Numbered from the stretch's first letter, positions 45,438-55,204 are shown. The stretch: DNA of 64,000 nucleotides from Mucilaginibacter gossypii (GCF_900100945.1 NZ_FNCG01000002.1:165930-229929), one strand, 5' to 3'. A program made the numbers and translations. The notes: generated by a model not told the origin, from the letters alone.

Positions 45438-45499
45438 CAAAATTAATTCATTTTTTTCATGAATCATATAGATATACATTTGCTGTGTATAAAATACAC
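45438..45499. promoter_or_regulatory. Divergent LysR/efflux promoter region with operators
   Basis: Minus strand: TAATTTTG (plus 45438-45445) is the -7 element for lysR. Plus strand: TACATTTG (45475-45482) is the -7 element for tolC. Palindromes are ATTCAT...ATGAAT with core TTCATGAA (45446-45464) near the -33 region and GTGTAT-AAA-ATACAC (45485-45499) just after the tolC -7 box. Confidence 0.6.
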
Positions 45500-45502
45500 C
45501 TC

Positions 45503-46906
45503 ATGTTAAACACAACTTCAAAAAAATTACTCCTGTTTTTTTTGAGTGTTTCATATGTCTTACACGTACAAGCTCAGCAAAAAGTCCTTTCCATTAAGGA
45601 TGCTGAACAAATGGCCCTTGCTAACTATGCTTCTATTAAGTCGAAGGCAAACCAGCTTAACGCCTCTAAGGCATATCTCAAAGAAACAAAAACGGAGTAT
45701 CTGCCGGATGTAAATTTCTCCGCGCAGCAGGACTACGGAACAGTGAACGGCCAAAACGGACCCTCGTATGGTTATCGTGGCCTGTCGGTGTCCTCATCGG
45801 GGCCAGCTTTGGCCAAACAGAACTGGAACGCTGCATTCGGCGCTCTGTATTTAACTAACGTTAGCTGGGACTTTTTCGCCTTCGGCAGATCGAAACAAAG
45901 GATCGGCGTACAAAAAACCATCGTATCGCGCGATGAAACTGATCTTGCACAGGAGCAATTTCAGCACCAGGTACGCGTTGCAGCCACGTATTTAAATCTA
46001 CTTGCTGCACAACAGCTTGCCAAGGCGCAGCAGGATAACCTTAACCGTGCTATGGAATTGCAAAAAGTAGTCGTAGCCCGCGTAAAGAACGGCTTAAATC
46101 CGGGTGTGGATTCATCCTTGGCCAACGCCGAAGTATCTAACGCCAAGATCGCGCTTACCAATTCGCAGCAAACGGTACAGGATCAAAGTAATCAGCTATC
46201 TATTTATTTAGGAATTCCCGCCCAGGAATTTCAATTGGATAGTGCTTTCATTACCAGACAGCCCAATAACCTGGAGACTTTGAGCGCTGTTGCCGCAACC
46301 GATCACCCAACTTTGAAGTTCTATCAAAACAGGGTAAACGTGAGCGATCAACAGGCTAAATACCTTCGCACTTTCGCCTTGCCAACCTTTAGCCTTTTTG
46401 GTGTTTACCAGGGCAGGGGCTCAGGCTTTAAGCCGGACTACGGCACTAACCAGGATAGCTACACCGGCAGCTACGGCGCAGGTGTTGACCCAACCCGTTA
46501 CAACTACCTGTTTGGAATAGGTATGATATGGAATTTTACCAGCGTTTTCAGGACCCACTATCAGGTACAGTCGCAAAAGTTTACCTCAGCGCAATTGAAA
46601 AACGATTACGAATTGGTTGATAAGCAACTGGAAGCACAGCGCAGCCTTGCCGAAACACGCATAGGCAACGCTCTTAAAAATGTAAACGAAGTACCGGTTG
46701 AAGTTTCGGCCGCTAATAACGCTTACATTCAAAAATATACACTGTATAAAAACGGACTATCAAACATAGTTGATTTTACACAGGCGCTTTATACCCTTAA
46801 CCGGGCCGAGGTTGACAAATATATAGCATTGAATAACGTATGGCAGGCACTGCTGTTCAAATCAGCAGCTACAGGCGATTTCGGGATATTCATCAATAAT
46901 TTTTAA
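45503..46906 (+). CDS. TolC-family outer-membrane efflux channel
   Basis: 467 residues counted from 45503 (MLNTTSKKLLLFFL); the frame's earlier start runs across the promoter. A signal peptide ending HVQAQQ, then two repeats of long amphipathic helices and short strands, as in TolC/OEP. SIKDAEQMALANYASIKSK is the usual first helix. A small tandem Gly/Ser-rich insert (SYGYRGLSVSSSGPALAKQN) lies in the first beta region. The channel would span the periplasm to the RND pump encoded next. Confidence 0.93.
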   Translation: MLNTTSKKLLLFFLSVSYVLHVQAQQKVLSIKDAEQMALANYASIKSKANQLNASKAYLKETKTEYLPDVNFSAQQDYGTVNGQNGPSYGYRGLSVSSSGPALAKQNWNAAFGALYLTNVSWDFFAFGRSKQRIGVQKTIVSRDETDLAQEQFQHQVRVAATYLNLLAAQQLAKAQQDNLNRAMELQKVVVARVKNGLNPGVDSSLANAEVSNAKIALTNSQQTVQDQSNQLSIYLGIPAQEFQLDSAFITRQPNNLETLSAVAATDHPTLKFYQNRVNVSDQQAKYLRTFALPTFSLFGVYQGRGSGFKPDYGTNQDSYTGSYGAGVDPTRYNYLFGIGMIWNFTSVFRTHYQVQSQKFTSAQLKNDYELVDKQLEAQRSLAETRIGNALKNVNEVPVEVSAANNAYIQKYTLYKNGLSNIVDFTQALYTLNRAEVDKYIALNNVWQALLFKSAATGDFGIFINNF

Positions 46907-46924
46907 CAGTTACACACATATACA

Positions 46925-49900
46925 ATGGGAATGATAAAAGGGGCGCTGCAAAAACCAATTACCATATTGGTTATAGTAGCCGGGCTGTTCTTCTTCGGTA
47001 TAAATGCGGTACGGACTATCAAGATCGATATATTTCCCGATCTGAACCTGCCGGTTATATATGTATCGCACCCATACGGCGGTTTCACCCCAAACCAAAT
47101 GGAGGCTTACTTTGGTAAGCAATATGTTAACCTGTTGCTTTTTGTATCGGGTGTAAAAAGCATCGAAACAAAAAACATACAAGGCTTAACGTTAATAAAA
47201 GTTACTTTTTACGAGGGTACTAATATGGCCCAGGCCGCGGCGGAGGTCACGAGTTACACCAACCGCGCCCAGGCCAGCTTCCCGCAGGGGTCGCAGCCGC
47301 CCTTTATTTTGCGCTTTGATGCCTCAACGCTGCCGGTTGGTCAGTTGGTGTTGAGCAGCGCCACTCGTAGCAATAACGAATTGCTGGATTATGCATTGGT
47401 TTACGTGCGTTCGTCATTTACCTCCATCCCGGGCCTTGTTGCGCCTGCACCTTTTGGTGGTAACCAACGTACTATCCTGATTAAAGTCGATCCAAACCTG
47501 TTGCGCTCGCACAATTTAACACCCGACCAGATCGTGGCTGCCCTGCGCGAGAATAACCAGAACACCCCTGCAGGTAACGTGCGTGTAGGCGATTACAACT
47601 ACCTTGCACCTTCAAACACCACCATAAAGAAAATCCCGGATTTTGGAGATATCCCGCTTTATAAAAATGGGATTCAAACCGTATTTATGAAGGATGTTGC
47701 CACTATAGAAGATGGCGCCGATATCACCAACGGCTATGCACTTATTAATGGTAAGCGTTCGGTTTACTTGCCAATCACCAAATCGGCCACGGCCTCAACC
47801 TGGGAAGTAGTGCAAAACCTGAAAAAAGCATTGCCAAAATTCCAGGCCTTACTACCCGATGATGTGAAGCTGTCGTTCGTGTTTGACCAGTCGGTTTATG
47901 TGATTAACGCTGTAAAAAGTTTGGCCGAAGAGGGCGCGATAGGGGCGGTACTTACCGGGCTTATGGTATTGCTGTTTTTAGGTGATAAACGCGGAGCGCT
48001 TATCGTGATCCTTACTATCCCCACCTGTATTATCTCGGCTATATTCTTCCTGTCGCTGGCACACCAAACCATCAATATCATGACGCTTAGCGGGCTTTCG
48101 CTGGCAATAGGTATTTTGGTGGATGAGTCGACGGTGACAATTGAGAATATTCACCAGCATTTTGACATGGGCAAGCCGAAAGCTTTGGCTATCTGGGATG
48201 CCTGTAAGGAGATCGCGTTCCCTAAATTGCTGATCCTGTTCTGTATCCTGGCGGTGTTTGCACCTGCATTTACCATGAACGGGATTCCGGGAGCATTGTT
48301 CCTGCCGCTGGCGCTGGCTATCGGTTTCTCGATGATCGTATCTTACTTCCTGGCGCAAACCTTTGTACCAATCATGGCCAACTGGATCATGGTAAACAAA
48401 CATGAAGACCACAGCCATAAAGATGGGTTTGCACTGGAGGATGAAGGTGAGCCATGGGAACAAAAAGAAAAAGCCATGAAGGCTGCCCTTGAACATACAG
48501 GCGACGAGGTAACCCGCTTTGACAAATTCAGGGATAGCTTTATGCGCCTGATGGACCGCATGCTGCCTAACCGCAAGATACTGGTAACGGTTTATGTAAT
48601 CGTTGCCTTTGGCCTTGCTTTCCTGTTATTCAATATCATAGGCCGTGACGTATTGCCTAAGGTAAACTCAGGTACCTTCCAGGTACGTTTGCGGGCTGCT
48701 GATGGTACCCGTTTAGAGCGTACAGAACTAATAGCTGTTAAGGCGCAACACATATTGGGCGATATTGTGGGTAAAAACCACATAGCTATAACTTCGACAT
48801 TTGTTGGTTCGCACCCTTCATCATTCTCAACCAACCCTATCTATCTGTTTATGGCTGGTCCGCAGGAGTCTGTGATGCAGGTGAGTTTAACGGAGGATTA
48901 TAAGGTTAATCTTGATGACCTGAAGGAAAAGTTCAGGCATGAGATGGCAAAACAGCTACCCAACGTTAAATTATCATTTGAGCCGATTGAATTGACTGAT
49001 AAGATCCTGAGCCAGGGTTCGCCAACTCCTATTGAAGTAGCCATCACCGGTAAAAACAAAAAGCAAAATGTTGAGTATGCCTTTAAGGTTATCAATAAAC
49101 TGAAAGATATCAAATACCTGCGCGATGTGCAGATAGGCCAGTCGTTCAATTATCCAACTATCGATATTAATATCGACAGGCAACGGGCCGCACAGCTTGG
49201 GGTAGGTTTAAATGATATTTCTCGTTCGCTTGTGGCATCAACTTCATCATCAAGATTTACAGAAAAGAACAACTGGATTGATGAAAAATCAAACTTGAGC
49301 TACCTTGTGCAGGTACAGGTGCCGGAGTATCAAATGGCCAGCCTAAACGATGTGAAGGAGATTCCGGTACTGGCAAATCAGGCACGCCCTGTTTTGGGAG
49401 ATGTGGCCGATGTTAAAACTGGTACAACCTTCGGTGAAAACGATAACGTAGGTGCAGTGCCAACATTATCGGTAACGGCAAACATCAACAAAAAGGATTT
49501 GGGTACTGCAACCAATGATGTGCAGAAAGCCATTGACGAATTAGGCAAACCACCGCGCGGTTTAACAGTTGAGATGCATGGCATGAGCCAAACCCTTACC
49601 GATACGCTTAATAGCTTACAATCGGGCTTATTGGTAGCCGTATTGGTGATATTCTTGATGCTGGCTGCAAACTTCCAGTCGTTCAAAATGTCGATGGTGG
49701 TATTATCAACTGTGCCGGCTGTTTTGTTTGGTTCATTGCTGCTGGTAAAAATCACCGGCGCTACGCTTAACCTTCAATCATACATGGGTATGATTATGTC
49801 GGTGGGTGTATCTATTTCCAACGCAGTGCTACTGATTACCAATGCCGAAGAGTTGCGTAAACACAACGGCGATGCACTGAAGTCGGCCCGTGAAGCTGTA

Positions 49901-50170
49901 GCGTTACGTCTTCGTCCTATCCTGATGACCAGTTTGGCCATGATTGTAGGTATGATCCCGATGGCTTCCGGCTTAGGTGAAGGTGGTGATCAAACATCAC
50001 CATTAGGTCGCGCTGTTATTGGCGGACTTATCGCTTCAACTTTTGCAGCGCTCCTGATATTACCATTGGTTTTTGCCTGGGTACAAGGTAATGCCACAAC
50101 TCAATCTGTTTCATTAGACCCGGAAGATAAAGAAAGTAAATTTTATGTCCCTTTGCACCACCATGAATAA
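46925..50170 (+). CDS. RND-family efflux pump (AcrB-like inner-membrane transporter)
   Basis: 1081 residues with 12 helices in two six-helix halves and two large periplasmic loops. Helix 4 has AIGILVDESTVTIENIHQHF, where the AcrB proton-relay pair Asp-Asp is Asp-Glu (DE). The second half has ISVGVSISNAVLLIT-type motif in GMIMSVGVSISNAVLLI and LRPILMTSLAMIVGMIPMA. The proton-driven exporter would take drugs, lipids or metabolites. The helix-4 change is seen in some RND subgroups and does not mean loss of function. Substrate unknown. Confidence 0.95.
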   Translation: MGMIKGALQKPITILVIVAGLFFFGINAVRTIKIDIFPDLNLPVIYVSHPYGGFTPNQMEAYFGKQYVNLLLFVSGVKSIETKNIQGLTLIKVTFYEGTNMAQAAAEVTSYTNRAQASFPQGSQPPFILRFDASTLPVGQLVLSSATRSNNELLDYALVYVRSSFTSIPGLVAPAPFGGNQRTILIKVDPNLLRSHNLTPDQIVAALRENNQNTPAGNVRVGDYNYLAPSNTTIKKIPDFGDIPLYKNGIQTVFMKDVATIEDGADITNGYALINGKRSVYLPITKSATASTWEVVQNLKKALPKFQALLPDDVKLSFVFDQSVYVINAVKSLAEEGAIGAVLTGLMVLLFLGDKRGALIVILTIPTCIISAIFFLSLAHQTINIMTLSGLSLAIGILVDESTVTIENIHQHFDMGKPKALAIWDACKEIAFPKLLILFCILAVFAPAFTMNGIPGALFLPLALAIGFSMIVSYFLAQTFVPIMANWIMVNKHEDHSHKDGFALEDEGEPWEQKEKAMKAALEHTGDEVTRFDKFRDSFMRLMDRMLPNRKILVTVYVIVAFGLAFLLFNIIGRDVLPKVNSGTFQVRLRAADGTRLERTELIAVKAQHILGDIVGKNHIAITSTFVGSHPSSFSTNPIYLFMAGPQESVMQVSLTEDYKVNLDDLKEKFRHEMAKQLPNVKLSFEPIELTDKILSQGSPTPIEVAITGKNKKQNVEYAFKVINKLKDIKYLRDVQIGQSFNYPTIDINIDRQRAAQLGVGLNDISRSLVASTSSSRFTEKNNWIDEKSNLSYLVQVQVPEYQMASLNDVKEIPVLANQARPVLGDVADVKTGTTFGENDNVGAVPTLSVTANINKKDLGTATNDVQKAIDELGKPPRGLTVEMHGMSQTLTDTLNSLQSGLLVAVLVIFLMLAANFQSFKMSMVVLSTVPAVLFGSLLLVKITGATLNLQSYMGMIMSVGVSISNAVLLITNAEELRKHNGDALKSAREAVALRLRPILMTSLAMIVGMIPMASGLGEGGDQTSPLGRAVIGGLIASTFAALLILPLVFAWVQGNATTQSVSLDPEDKESKFYVPLHHHE

Positions 50171-51290
50171 GCTAAAAAATAAATCGATATTGCTGTTTGC
50201 CGTTTTAGCAATGGCAATAGGCTCATTGAGTGCCTGCCACTCGGATGATAAAGAAAAGAAAGAACAACAGGAAGAGCAGGAGCAACAGGAAGCTGTTGAA
50301 ACGCCCACTGTACAAATTGTGCCGGTAACCAAAGGCAGGTTAAGCAGCAACATCACCATACCTGGTGAGCTGATCCCTTACCAACAAGTTGACCTGTATG
50401 CCAAAACCAACAGCTATGTTAAAAAGCTTTTGGTTGATATCGGTTCAGAAGTTAAGCAGGGCCAGTTATTGGCTGTGCTTGAAGCGCCGGAAATTAACTC
50501 GCAATTGGCTGCGGCGCAATCTCGCATCAAACAATTTGAAGCGGTTTACTTTGCCAGCAAAGCTACTTATGACAGGCTGGTAAGCACCAGCAAAACCCCG
50601 GGTACCGTTTCTCAAAACGACCTGGAGCAGGCTGAAGCTAAAAAGAATGCTGATGAGGCTAATATTGACGCCGCTAAATCCGGCTTAAAAGAAGTATCAG
50701 CTAATTTGGCTTACCTTGAGATCCGCGCCCCGTTTGACGGTGTGATCACCAGTCGTAATGTTAACCTGGGGGCTTATGTTGGTCCGGGTGGTAAAAGTAC
50801 CGATCCGCTGTTTACCGTTCAGGATCAGGGTCGTTTACGTTTAGTTGTATCAGTGCCCGAAATTTACACAGGTGCATTAAGCAGCAAAAGTGAAGTTAAC
50901 TTTACTGTTAGAGCCTTGCCAAGCCAAAAGTTTACCGCCCAGGTAAAGCGCATAGCCGGCGCGCTTGATGAAAAATTGCGTGCCGAGCGCCTGGAGATGG
51001 ACGTTTACAATAAAGACAAAAAGCTGCTTCCCCACATGTTTGCCGAAGTAAGTGTACCATTGCCTGCCGGCGATAGTACTTACGTGGTGCCTAAAACAGC
51101 TGTAGCAACTTCAACCGAAAAGGTTTTTGTGATAAAAGTGGTTGATCATAAAGCCGTTTGGGTTGATGTTAAAAAAGGCCTGAGCAATGGCGATAGCATC
51201 GAAATCTTCGGTGGCGACCTGAAACCTGATGATAAGCTGGTAAAAGCAGCATCAGATGAGATAAGGAACGGATCGACCTTGAAATATTAA
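50163..51290 (+). CDS. RND periplasmic adaptor (membrane-fusion) lipoprotein
   Basis: 375 residues from the ATG at 50163, which overlaps the pump's stop by eight bases and so suggests coupled translation. Lipobox LSAC (C25), then a Glu/Gln-rich linker (KKEQQEEQEQQEAVE), a lipoyl domain (KKLLVDIGSEVKQGQLLAVL and ADEANIDAAKSGLKEV helical hairpin) and beta-barrel and membrane-proximal domains. Anchored in the inner membrane, it joins the RND pump to TolC. The adaptor comes last in this operon, whereas many RND operons place it first. Confidence 0.94.
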   Translation: MNKLKNKSILLFAVLAMAIGSLSACHSDDKEKKEQQEEQEQQEAVETPTVQIVPVTKGRLSSNITIPGELIPYQQVDLYAKTNSYVKKLLVDIGSEVKQGQLLAVLEAPEINSQLAAAQSRIKQFEAVYFASKATYDRLVSTSKTPGTVSQNDLEQAEAKKNADEANIDAAKSGLKEVSANLAYLEIRAPFDGVITSRNVNLGAYVGPGGKSTDPLFTVQDQGRLRLVVSVPEIYTGALSSKSEVNFTVRALPSQKFTAQVKRIAGALDEKLRAERLEMDVYNKDKKLLPHMFAEVSVPLPAGDSTYVVPKTAVATSTEKVFVIKVVDHKAVWVDVKKGLSNGDSIEIFGGDLKPDDKLVKAASDEIRNGSTLKY

Positions 51291-51340
51291 TAAATTGAAG
51301 GTCGATTAGATTCGGCCTGATGGATAGTGCGAAGGGATAA

Positions 51341-51378
51341 AAGAGCCCGAAAACTGAGAAGTTTTCGGGCTCTTCTTA
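51341..51378 (+). terminator. Terminator after the efflux operon
   Basis: AAGAGCCCGAAAACT and AGTTTTCGGGCTCTT form a perfect 15-base stem around GAGA, followed by a T-containing tail. The symmetry would let it also work on the minus strand. Confidence 0.9.
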
Positions 51379-51389
51379 TATAAAATTAT

Positions 51390-51503
51390 GTCATTGCGAG
51401 GAGCAGAAAGGGAAATGAGCCTGGGTGCGACGCGGCAATCCCGTAGCTATACAGAGCGGAAACGCATTGGTTACAAGATTGTCGCGCTTCGCTCAGCAGT
51501 GAC
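51390..51503. repeat. Dispersed palindrome (GTCATTGCGAG type), longer divergent copy
   Basis: Starts GTCATTGCGAGGAGC and ends CTCAGCAGTGAC. It has the family's ends but an interior unlike the other copies, so a variant or decayed copy. Located between the efflux operon and the serine hydrolase. Confidence 0.65.
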
Positions 51504-51514
51504 ATGGTTTTAAA

Positions 51515-52945
51515 TTATTTAACCTCCGCTTGCAACTTCTTAATAATGCCCGTCCCCACAGCATCCGTACTTTCAGCAGCGTTTGATAATACAATCACAG
51601 CAAGCTTTTTATCGGCATTAAAAGCGAGGAAGCTGCTACTGCCGTAAGTGCCGCCATTATGGAAAATGTATTCTACGCCATCAACCAAGATGATATGCCA
51701 GCCAAGGGCTATTTTGGCATCTTTGCTGTAGGTGATCTGGTGTGTTAGTTCAAAAGCCTCTGATAGCTTATCAGTGCCATTAGCCATGTTAGCCTTTGCA
51801 TATATCAGCAGGTCATTTACCGTTGAATGCAGGGCTCCGCAAGCGGCAAGGGCGTTAAAATCCCAGGCTACTGTTGCATCACCGTATTGACTGTATACTT
51901 TAGTAAAGTGGGAGGTTTGTAAAGCGCTTAAATGCTGTACGGTATTTTTCATCCCCAAAGGACCGCAGATTACTTCCTGCACCATCTGATCAAATGTTTT
52001 TCCACTTATTTGTGATAATATCGTTCCTAATAAACCCACTCCTAAATTAGAATATGCATATTGTTCTCCCGGCTTGCTATTGAGTTTGCAGGTTTTTAGA
52101 TAACTAAACAGTAGCCGTTTACTATAACTTTTATAAGGATTTGCCGCGCTGGCCGAATCAAACTGAAGGTTCTCCGGGATCCTTGCCAGGCCGGATGTAT
52201 GATTGCTTAGCGTTTGCAAGGTTATATCATTCAACGCCGCATTGGTTTTTACCGAATCGGGCAGGTATTTGGTAATTGGATCGGTTAATTTTACTTTGCC
52301 CTCGTTGGCGTAATAAGCCAGCAGGGTAGCTGTAAATGTTTTGGTAATAGAGCCAATTTCGAACAGCGTATTGGCAGTTGGTAGCTGGTTGTTGCCGCGT
52401 GCGGTTTCTCCGTAATTGTAGGTGCTGATCTGGCCATCTTTTAATACGCCTATACTAAGGCCTACTGTATTTACTTTTTGAATATACGGGCGGGCAATTT
52501 CATCAACCTGTTTGTCCATTGTGTTGAGTAGTTTGTTGGATGTAGGTACCTGTGTGGTCTTATCGGCATTAATGTCTTTATAGGGCTGAAACAGGAAGAG
52601 CTCAATTTTATTCCCTGCATCGAGGCTCATAAGCAGCTGCAATGTTGCCGATTGAAATACCAGTTTGTAAGTACTTACCTTGTTGTTAACAAAGCTGATC
52701 ACAGTTGAACCTTTTATTTCATTTAAGGGGAACAATTGTTGTTCGGTGAGGCTGCGGAACTGGCCCGCGCTTACAGCATGCCTGAAGTTTGGTCCGGTTA
52801 AGGTATAGATGGAGTCGGCCTGTTTGGCGTTGAAGAATTTTTTCACCAACACAAATACCGAATCAGTTTTAAATTGCTGATGGCTTTGGGCAAATGTTAC
52901 GCCCGGGGTAAATAAAAGTAAGATAAAACAGAACCTGAGTTTCAT
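51515..52945 (-). CDS. Class C beta-lactamase-type serine hydrolase with N-terminal DUF3887-like domain
   Basis: 476 residues. Signal peptide (LLLFTPGVTFAQ), then a DUF3887-like alpha/beta domain (about 25-125) and a penicillin-binding/beta-lactamase domain. The nucleophile motif is S199-I-T-K202, followed by YSN at 298-300 and HNGG near 430 in place of KTG. This fits serine hydrolases such as DD-peptidases, esterases or D-amino peptidases; a true beta-lactamase is not implied. It is exported to the periplasm. The domain order is common in Bacteroidota. Confidence 0.9.
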   Translation of the reverse strand: MKLRFCFILLLFTPGVTFAQSHQQFKTDSVFVLVKKFFNAKQADSIYTLTGPNFRHAVSAGQFRSLTEQQLFPLNEIKGSTVISFVNNKVSTYKLVFQSATLQLLMSLDAGNKIELFLFQPYKDINADKTTQVPTSNKLLNTMDKQVDEIARPYIQKVNTVGLSIGVLKDGQISTYNYGETARGNNQLPTANTLFEIGSITKTFTATLLAYYANEGKVKLTDPITKYLPDSVKTNAALNDITLQTLSNHTSGLARIPENLQFDSASAANPYKSYSKRLLFSYLKTCKLNSKPGEQYAYSNLGVGLLGTILSQISGKTFDQMVQEVICGPLGMKNTVQHLSALQTSHFTKVYSQYGDATVAWDFNALAACGALHSTVNDLLIYAKANMANGTDKLSEAFELTHQITYSKDAKIALGWHIILVDGVEYIFHNGGTYGSSSFLAFNADKKLAVIVLSNAAESTDAVGTGIIKKLQAEVK

Positions 52946-53020
52946 GAAAAGTAATTCGTGTTTAATTAAATGTCGTTTAGTCTTTAGTCTGAAGAAAAAA
53001 ATAGACTTACGACTACTGGC

Positions 53021-53560
53021 TTAAATGTCCTGGTAATCTTTGGCAAAGTAATTATCAGCCAAAGGATCAGTTAGGCGCACAAAACGTTTCTCGTTGTGTT
53101 TCCATTTCATGCGGAATATGATAACGGCAATACTGGCCCCGATGATATAATTATAACCGATAAAAGCGAACATATCGCCGGGTTCGGCAAGCAATGTGTG
53201 CATGTCCTTGCCTTTAAGAATTAACCAGGCAACACTTGTGATGAGGGATATAGCCAACCCGAAAATAAATCCGCCGTCGATAATGCAGTAATTCCACATG
53301 CCACGTTTGCGCGAATGCTCCCACTTTTTTACGAAGCTAATGTTGTCGATGTCTTCTTCGGTGAGACCACGGGCTTTGAGCTTTTCGGCCTGAGTTAGTT
53401 TGTATTGATAGCGATAATAGCCCTGTACAAACGAGAATGGGAAAAATAAAAGGAAAATGAGATTGCTATGGTCGTAAAAATACAACGTAACAATAACGGC
53501 AAGATAAACCAGTTCGGTTTTATAAGTATGTTTCAGATATGTTTTAAAATTGAATTTCAT
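53021..53560 (-). CDS. Four-helix membrane protein, unknown
   Basis: 179 residues from the ATG at 53560 (MKFNFKTYLKHTYKTEL). The frame's earlier GTG abuts the pyrB stop. Two close helices (LVYLAVIVTLYFYDH, LIFLLFFPFSFVQGYY) and two later ones (FIFGLAISLITSVAWLIL and FAFIGYNYIIGASIAVIIF), joined by a charged cytoplasmic loop (AEKLKARGLTEEDID), make a plausible inner-membrane protein. It follows pyrB by 15 bases, so is probably co-transcribed, but no pyrimidine role is evident. No family recognised. Confidence 0.75.
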   Translation of the reverse strand: MKFNFKTYLKHTYKTELVYLAVIVTLYFYDHSNLIFLLFFPFSFVQGYYRYQYKLTQAEKLKARGLTEEDIDNISFVKKWEHSRKRGMWNYCIIDGGFIFGLAISLITSVAWLILKGKDMHTLLAEPGDMFAFIGYNYIIGASIAVIIFRMKWKHNEKRFVRLTDPLADNYFAKDYQDI

Positions 53561-53575
53561 ATCTGAAACATGCAC

Positions 53576-54508
53576 TTATATGGTTGGTGTTTGTCCGGCC
53601 AGCAGGTAAAGCACTGCCATACGTACGGCAACACCGTTTTCTACCTGGTCGAGAATGATAGACTGTTTGCTGTCGGCTACATCGCTGGTGATCTCCACGC
53701 CGCGGTTGATAGGGCCGGGGTGCATTACAGTGATTTCTTTATCTAATGAGTCGAGAATGGTTTTATTAAGACCGAAAAGCATGGTGTATTCCCTCAGAGA
53801 CGGGAAATATTTAATATCCTGACGTTCCAGCTGAATACGAAGCATATTGGCAACATCGCACCAGTTAAGCGCTTTGATGAGGTTGTGCTCAACTTTTACA
53901 CCCAATGAGCCAATGTATTTAGGAATAAGCGTGGTTGGCCCGCAAACCATAACCTCGGCGCCTAATTGTTTAAGACAAAGGATGTTGGAAAGTGCTACGC
54001 GCGAGTGAAGGATATCGCCCACAATCACCACTTTTTTTCCGGCTACATCGCCGTATTTTTCACGGATAGAGAAAGCATCAAGCAAAGCCTGGGTAGGATG
54101 CTCATGTGCACCGTCTCCAGCGTTTACAATCTGTGCTTTTACGTGTTTTGACAGAAAGATCCCGGCACCTGCGTACGGATGACGCATTACAACCATATCA
54201 ACCTTCATGGCCAGGATGTTGTTTACTGTATCGATCAAGGTTTCGCCCTTGCTTACAGATGATGACGATGCCGCAAAGTTGATCACATCTGCCGAAAGCC
54301 TTTTTTCGGCCAGCTCAAATGATAAACGGGTACGGGTTGAGTTTTCAAAGAAAATATTGGCGATGGTAACATCCCGTAACGACGGCACTTTCTTGATCGG
54401 CCGGTTTAAAACAGATTTAAAAGTATCGGCAGTTTCAAATATCAGCTCAATATCTGCCCGGTTCAAATCTTTTATACCCAATAAGTGTCGTGTGCTCAGT
54501 CCTGCCAT
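53576..54508 (-). CDS. pyrB: Aspartate carbamoyltransferase catalytic chain
   Basis: 310 residues. Joins carbamoyl phosphate and aspartate in pyrimidine synthesis. Carbamoyl-phosphate motif STRTR at 57-61 (FFENSTRTRLSFELAEKRL), then MRHPYAGAG, the HEHPTQALLDAF block, and the aspartate-binding region VMHPGPINRGVEI near the end. Like most bacteria of this phylum it is the simple pyrB type; no pyrI regulatory gene is nearby. It lies 147 bases downstream of pyrR on the same strand, with a dispersed palindrome between. Confidence 0.96.
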   Translation of the reverse strand: MAGLSTRHLLGIKDLNRADIELIFETADTFKSVLNRPIKKVPSLRDVTIANIFFENSTRTRLSFELAEKRLSADVINFAASSSSVSKGETLIDTVNNILAMKVDMVVMRHPYAGAGIFLSKHVKAQIVNAGDGAHEHPTQALLDAFSIREKYGDVAGKKVVIVGDILHSRVALSNILCLKQLGAEVMVCGPTTLIPKYIGSLGVKVEHNLIKALNWCDVANMLRIQLERQDIKYFPSLREYTMLFGLNKTILDSLDKEITVMHPGPINRGVEITSDVADSKQSIILDQVENGVAVRMAVLYLLAGQTPTI

Positions 54509-54557
54509 CTCAGTTATTTTCCTGTTATATTTTATTCCTTGTTGTATTATTAGTTAT

Positions 54558-54640
54558 GTCATTGCGAGGTACGAAGCAATCGCGAACTATGCAGGTTGCT
54601 CTGTATAGTATGCGATTGCCGCGCTATCGCTCGCAATGAC
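54558..54640. repeat. Dispersed palindrome (GTCATTGCGAG type), copy 3
   Basis: Perfect outer arms GTCATTGCGAG (54558-54568) and CTCGCAATGAC (54630-54640), with inner GAAGCAATCGC and GCGATTGC arms. It is inserted between pyrR and pyrB, where it would form a strong RNA hairpin in the operon. Confidence 0.85.
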
Positions 54641-54655
54641 ATATTATTAATTCTA

Positions 54656-55204
54656 TTACTCCTGTACTTCCGATACCAGCACTATCTTATCCTCTCCATC
54701 AGTATCCTTCCAGCTAACCACTACTTTTTGTGATGCGATAGAATCAACCTCGATGCCAACATAATCCGCAGACACTGGGATGTGGCGCGAATAGCGGCGG
54801 TCAACTAAAGCCAGTAGCTCTATCTTTTCAGGCCTGCCAAATGCCTGCATGGCATCCATTGCGGCGCGAATGGTGCGGCCGGTCCACAGTACGTCATCCA
54901 TCATGATCACTTTTTTACCTTCAATAATAAAATCTATCTTGGTTTGATTAGGTACGAGTTGTGACTCGCGGCGGCGGAAATCGTCGCGATAAAAAGTGAT
55001 ATCGAGGTCGCCTTGCAGTATATTTTTATCAGGAAGGATCTTTCTTAATTCTTCGGCAACGCGTTTGGCCAAATAAATGCCACGTGGCTGAATGCCAATT
55101 AATACTGTATTTGAAAAGTCGTTATGATTTTCAATTAACTGGCGACATAAACGTTGTATGGTAATTTGAAACTTTTGTCCGTCGAGCAGTGTTAGATTTT
55201 GCAT
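54656..55204 (-). CDS. pyrR: Bifunctional pyr regulator / uracil phosphoribosyltransferase
   Basis: 182 residues from the ATG at 55204 (MQNLTLLDGQKF). PRPP-binding motif VIMMDDVLWTGRTIRAAMDA and the PyrR-type flexible loop with RDDFRRRE are clear, and the length is the PyrR norm of about 180. In Firmicutes PyrR binds pyr mRNA to cause attenuation. Here the UPRTase fold is plain, but an RNA regulatory role is inferred only from the family and from its place ahead of pyrB. Confidence 0.93.
   Translation of the reverse strand: MQNLTLLDGQKFQITIQRLCRQLIENHNDFSNTVLIGIQPRGIYLAKRVAEELRKILPDKNILQGDLDITFYRDDFRRRESQLVPNQTKIDFIIEGKKVIMMDDVLWTGRTIRAAMDAMQAFGRPEKIELLALVDRRYSRHIPVSADYVGIEVDSIASQKVVVSWKDTDGEDKIVLVSEVQE

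Noticed and set aside
51515..52945. True beta-lactamase resistance gene
   Set aside because: SxxK and YSN are present but KTG is replaced by HNGG, as in esterase- or peptidase-type serine hydrolases.
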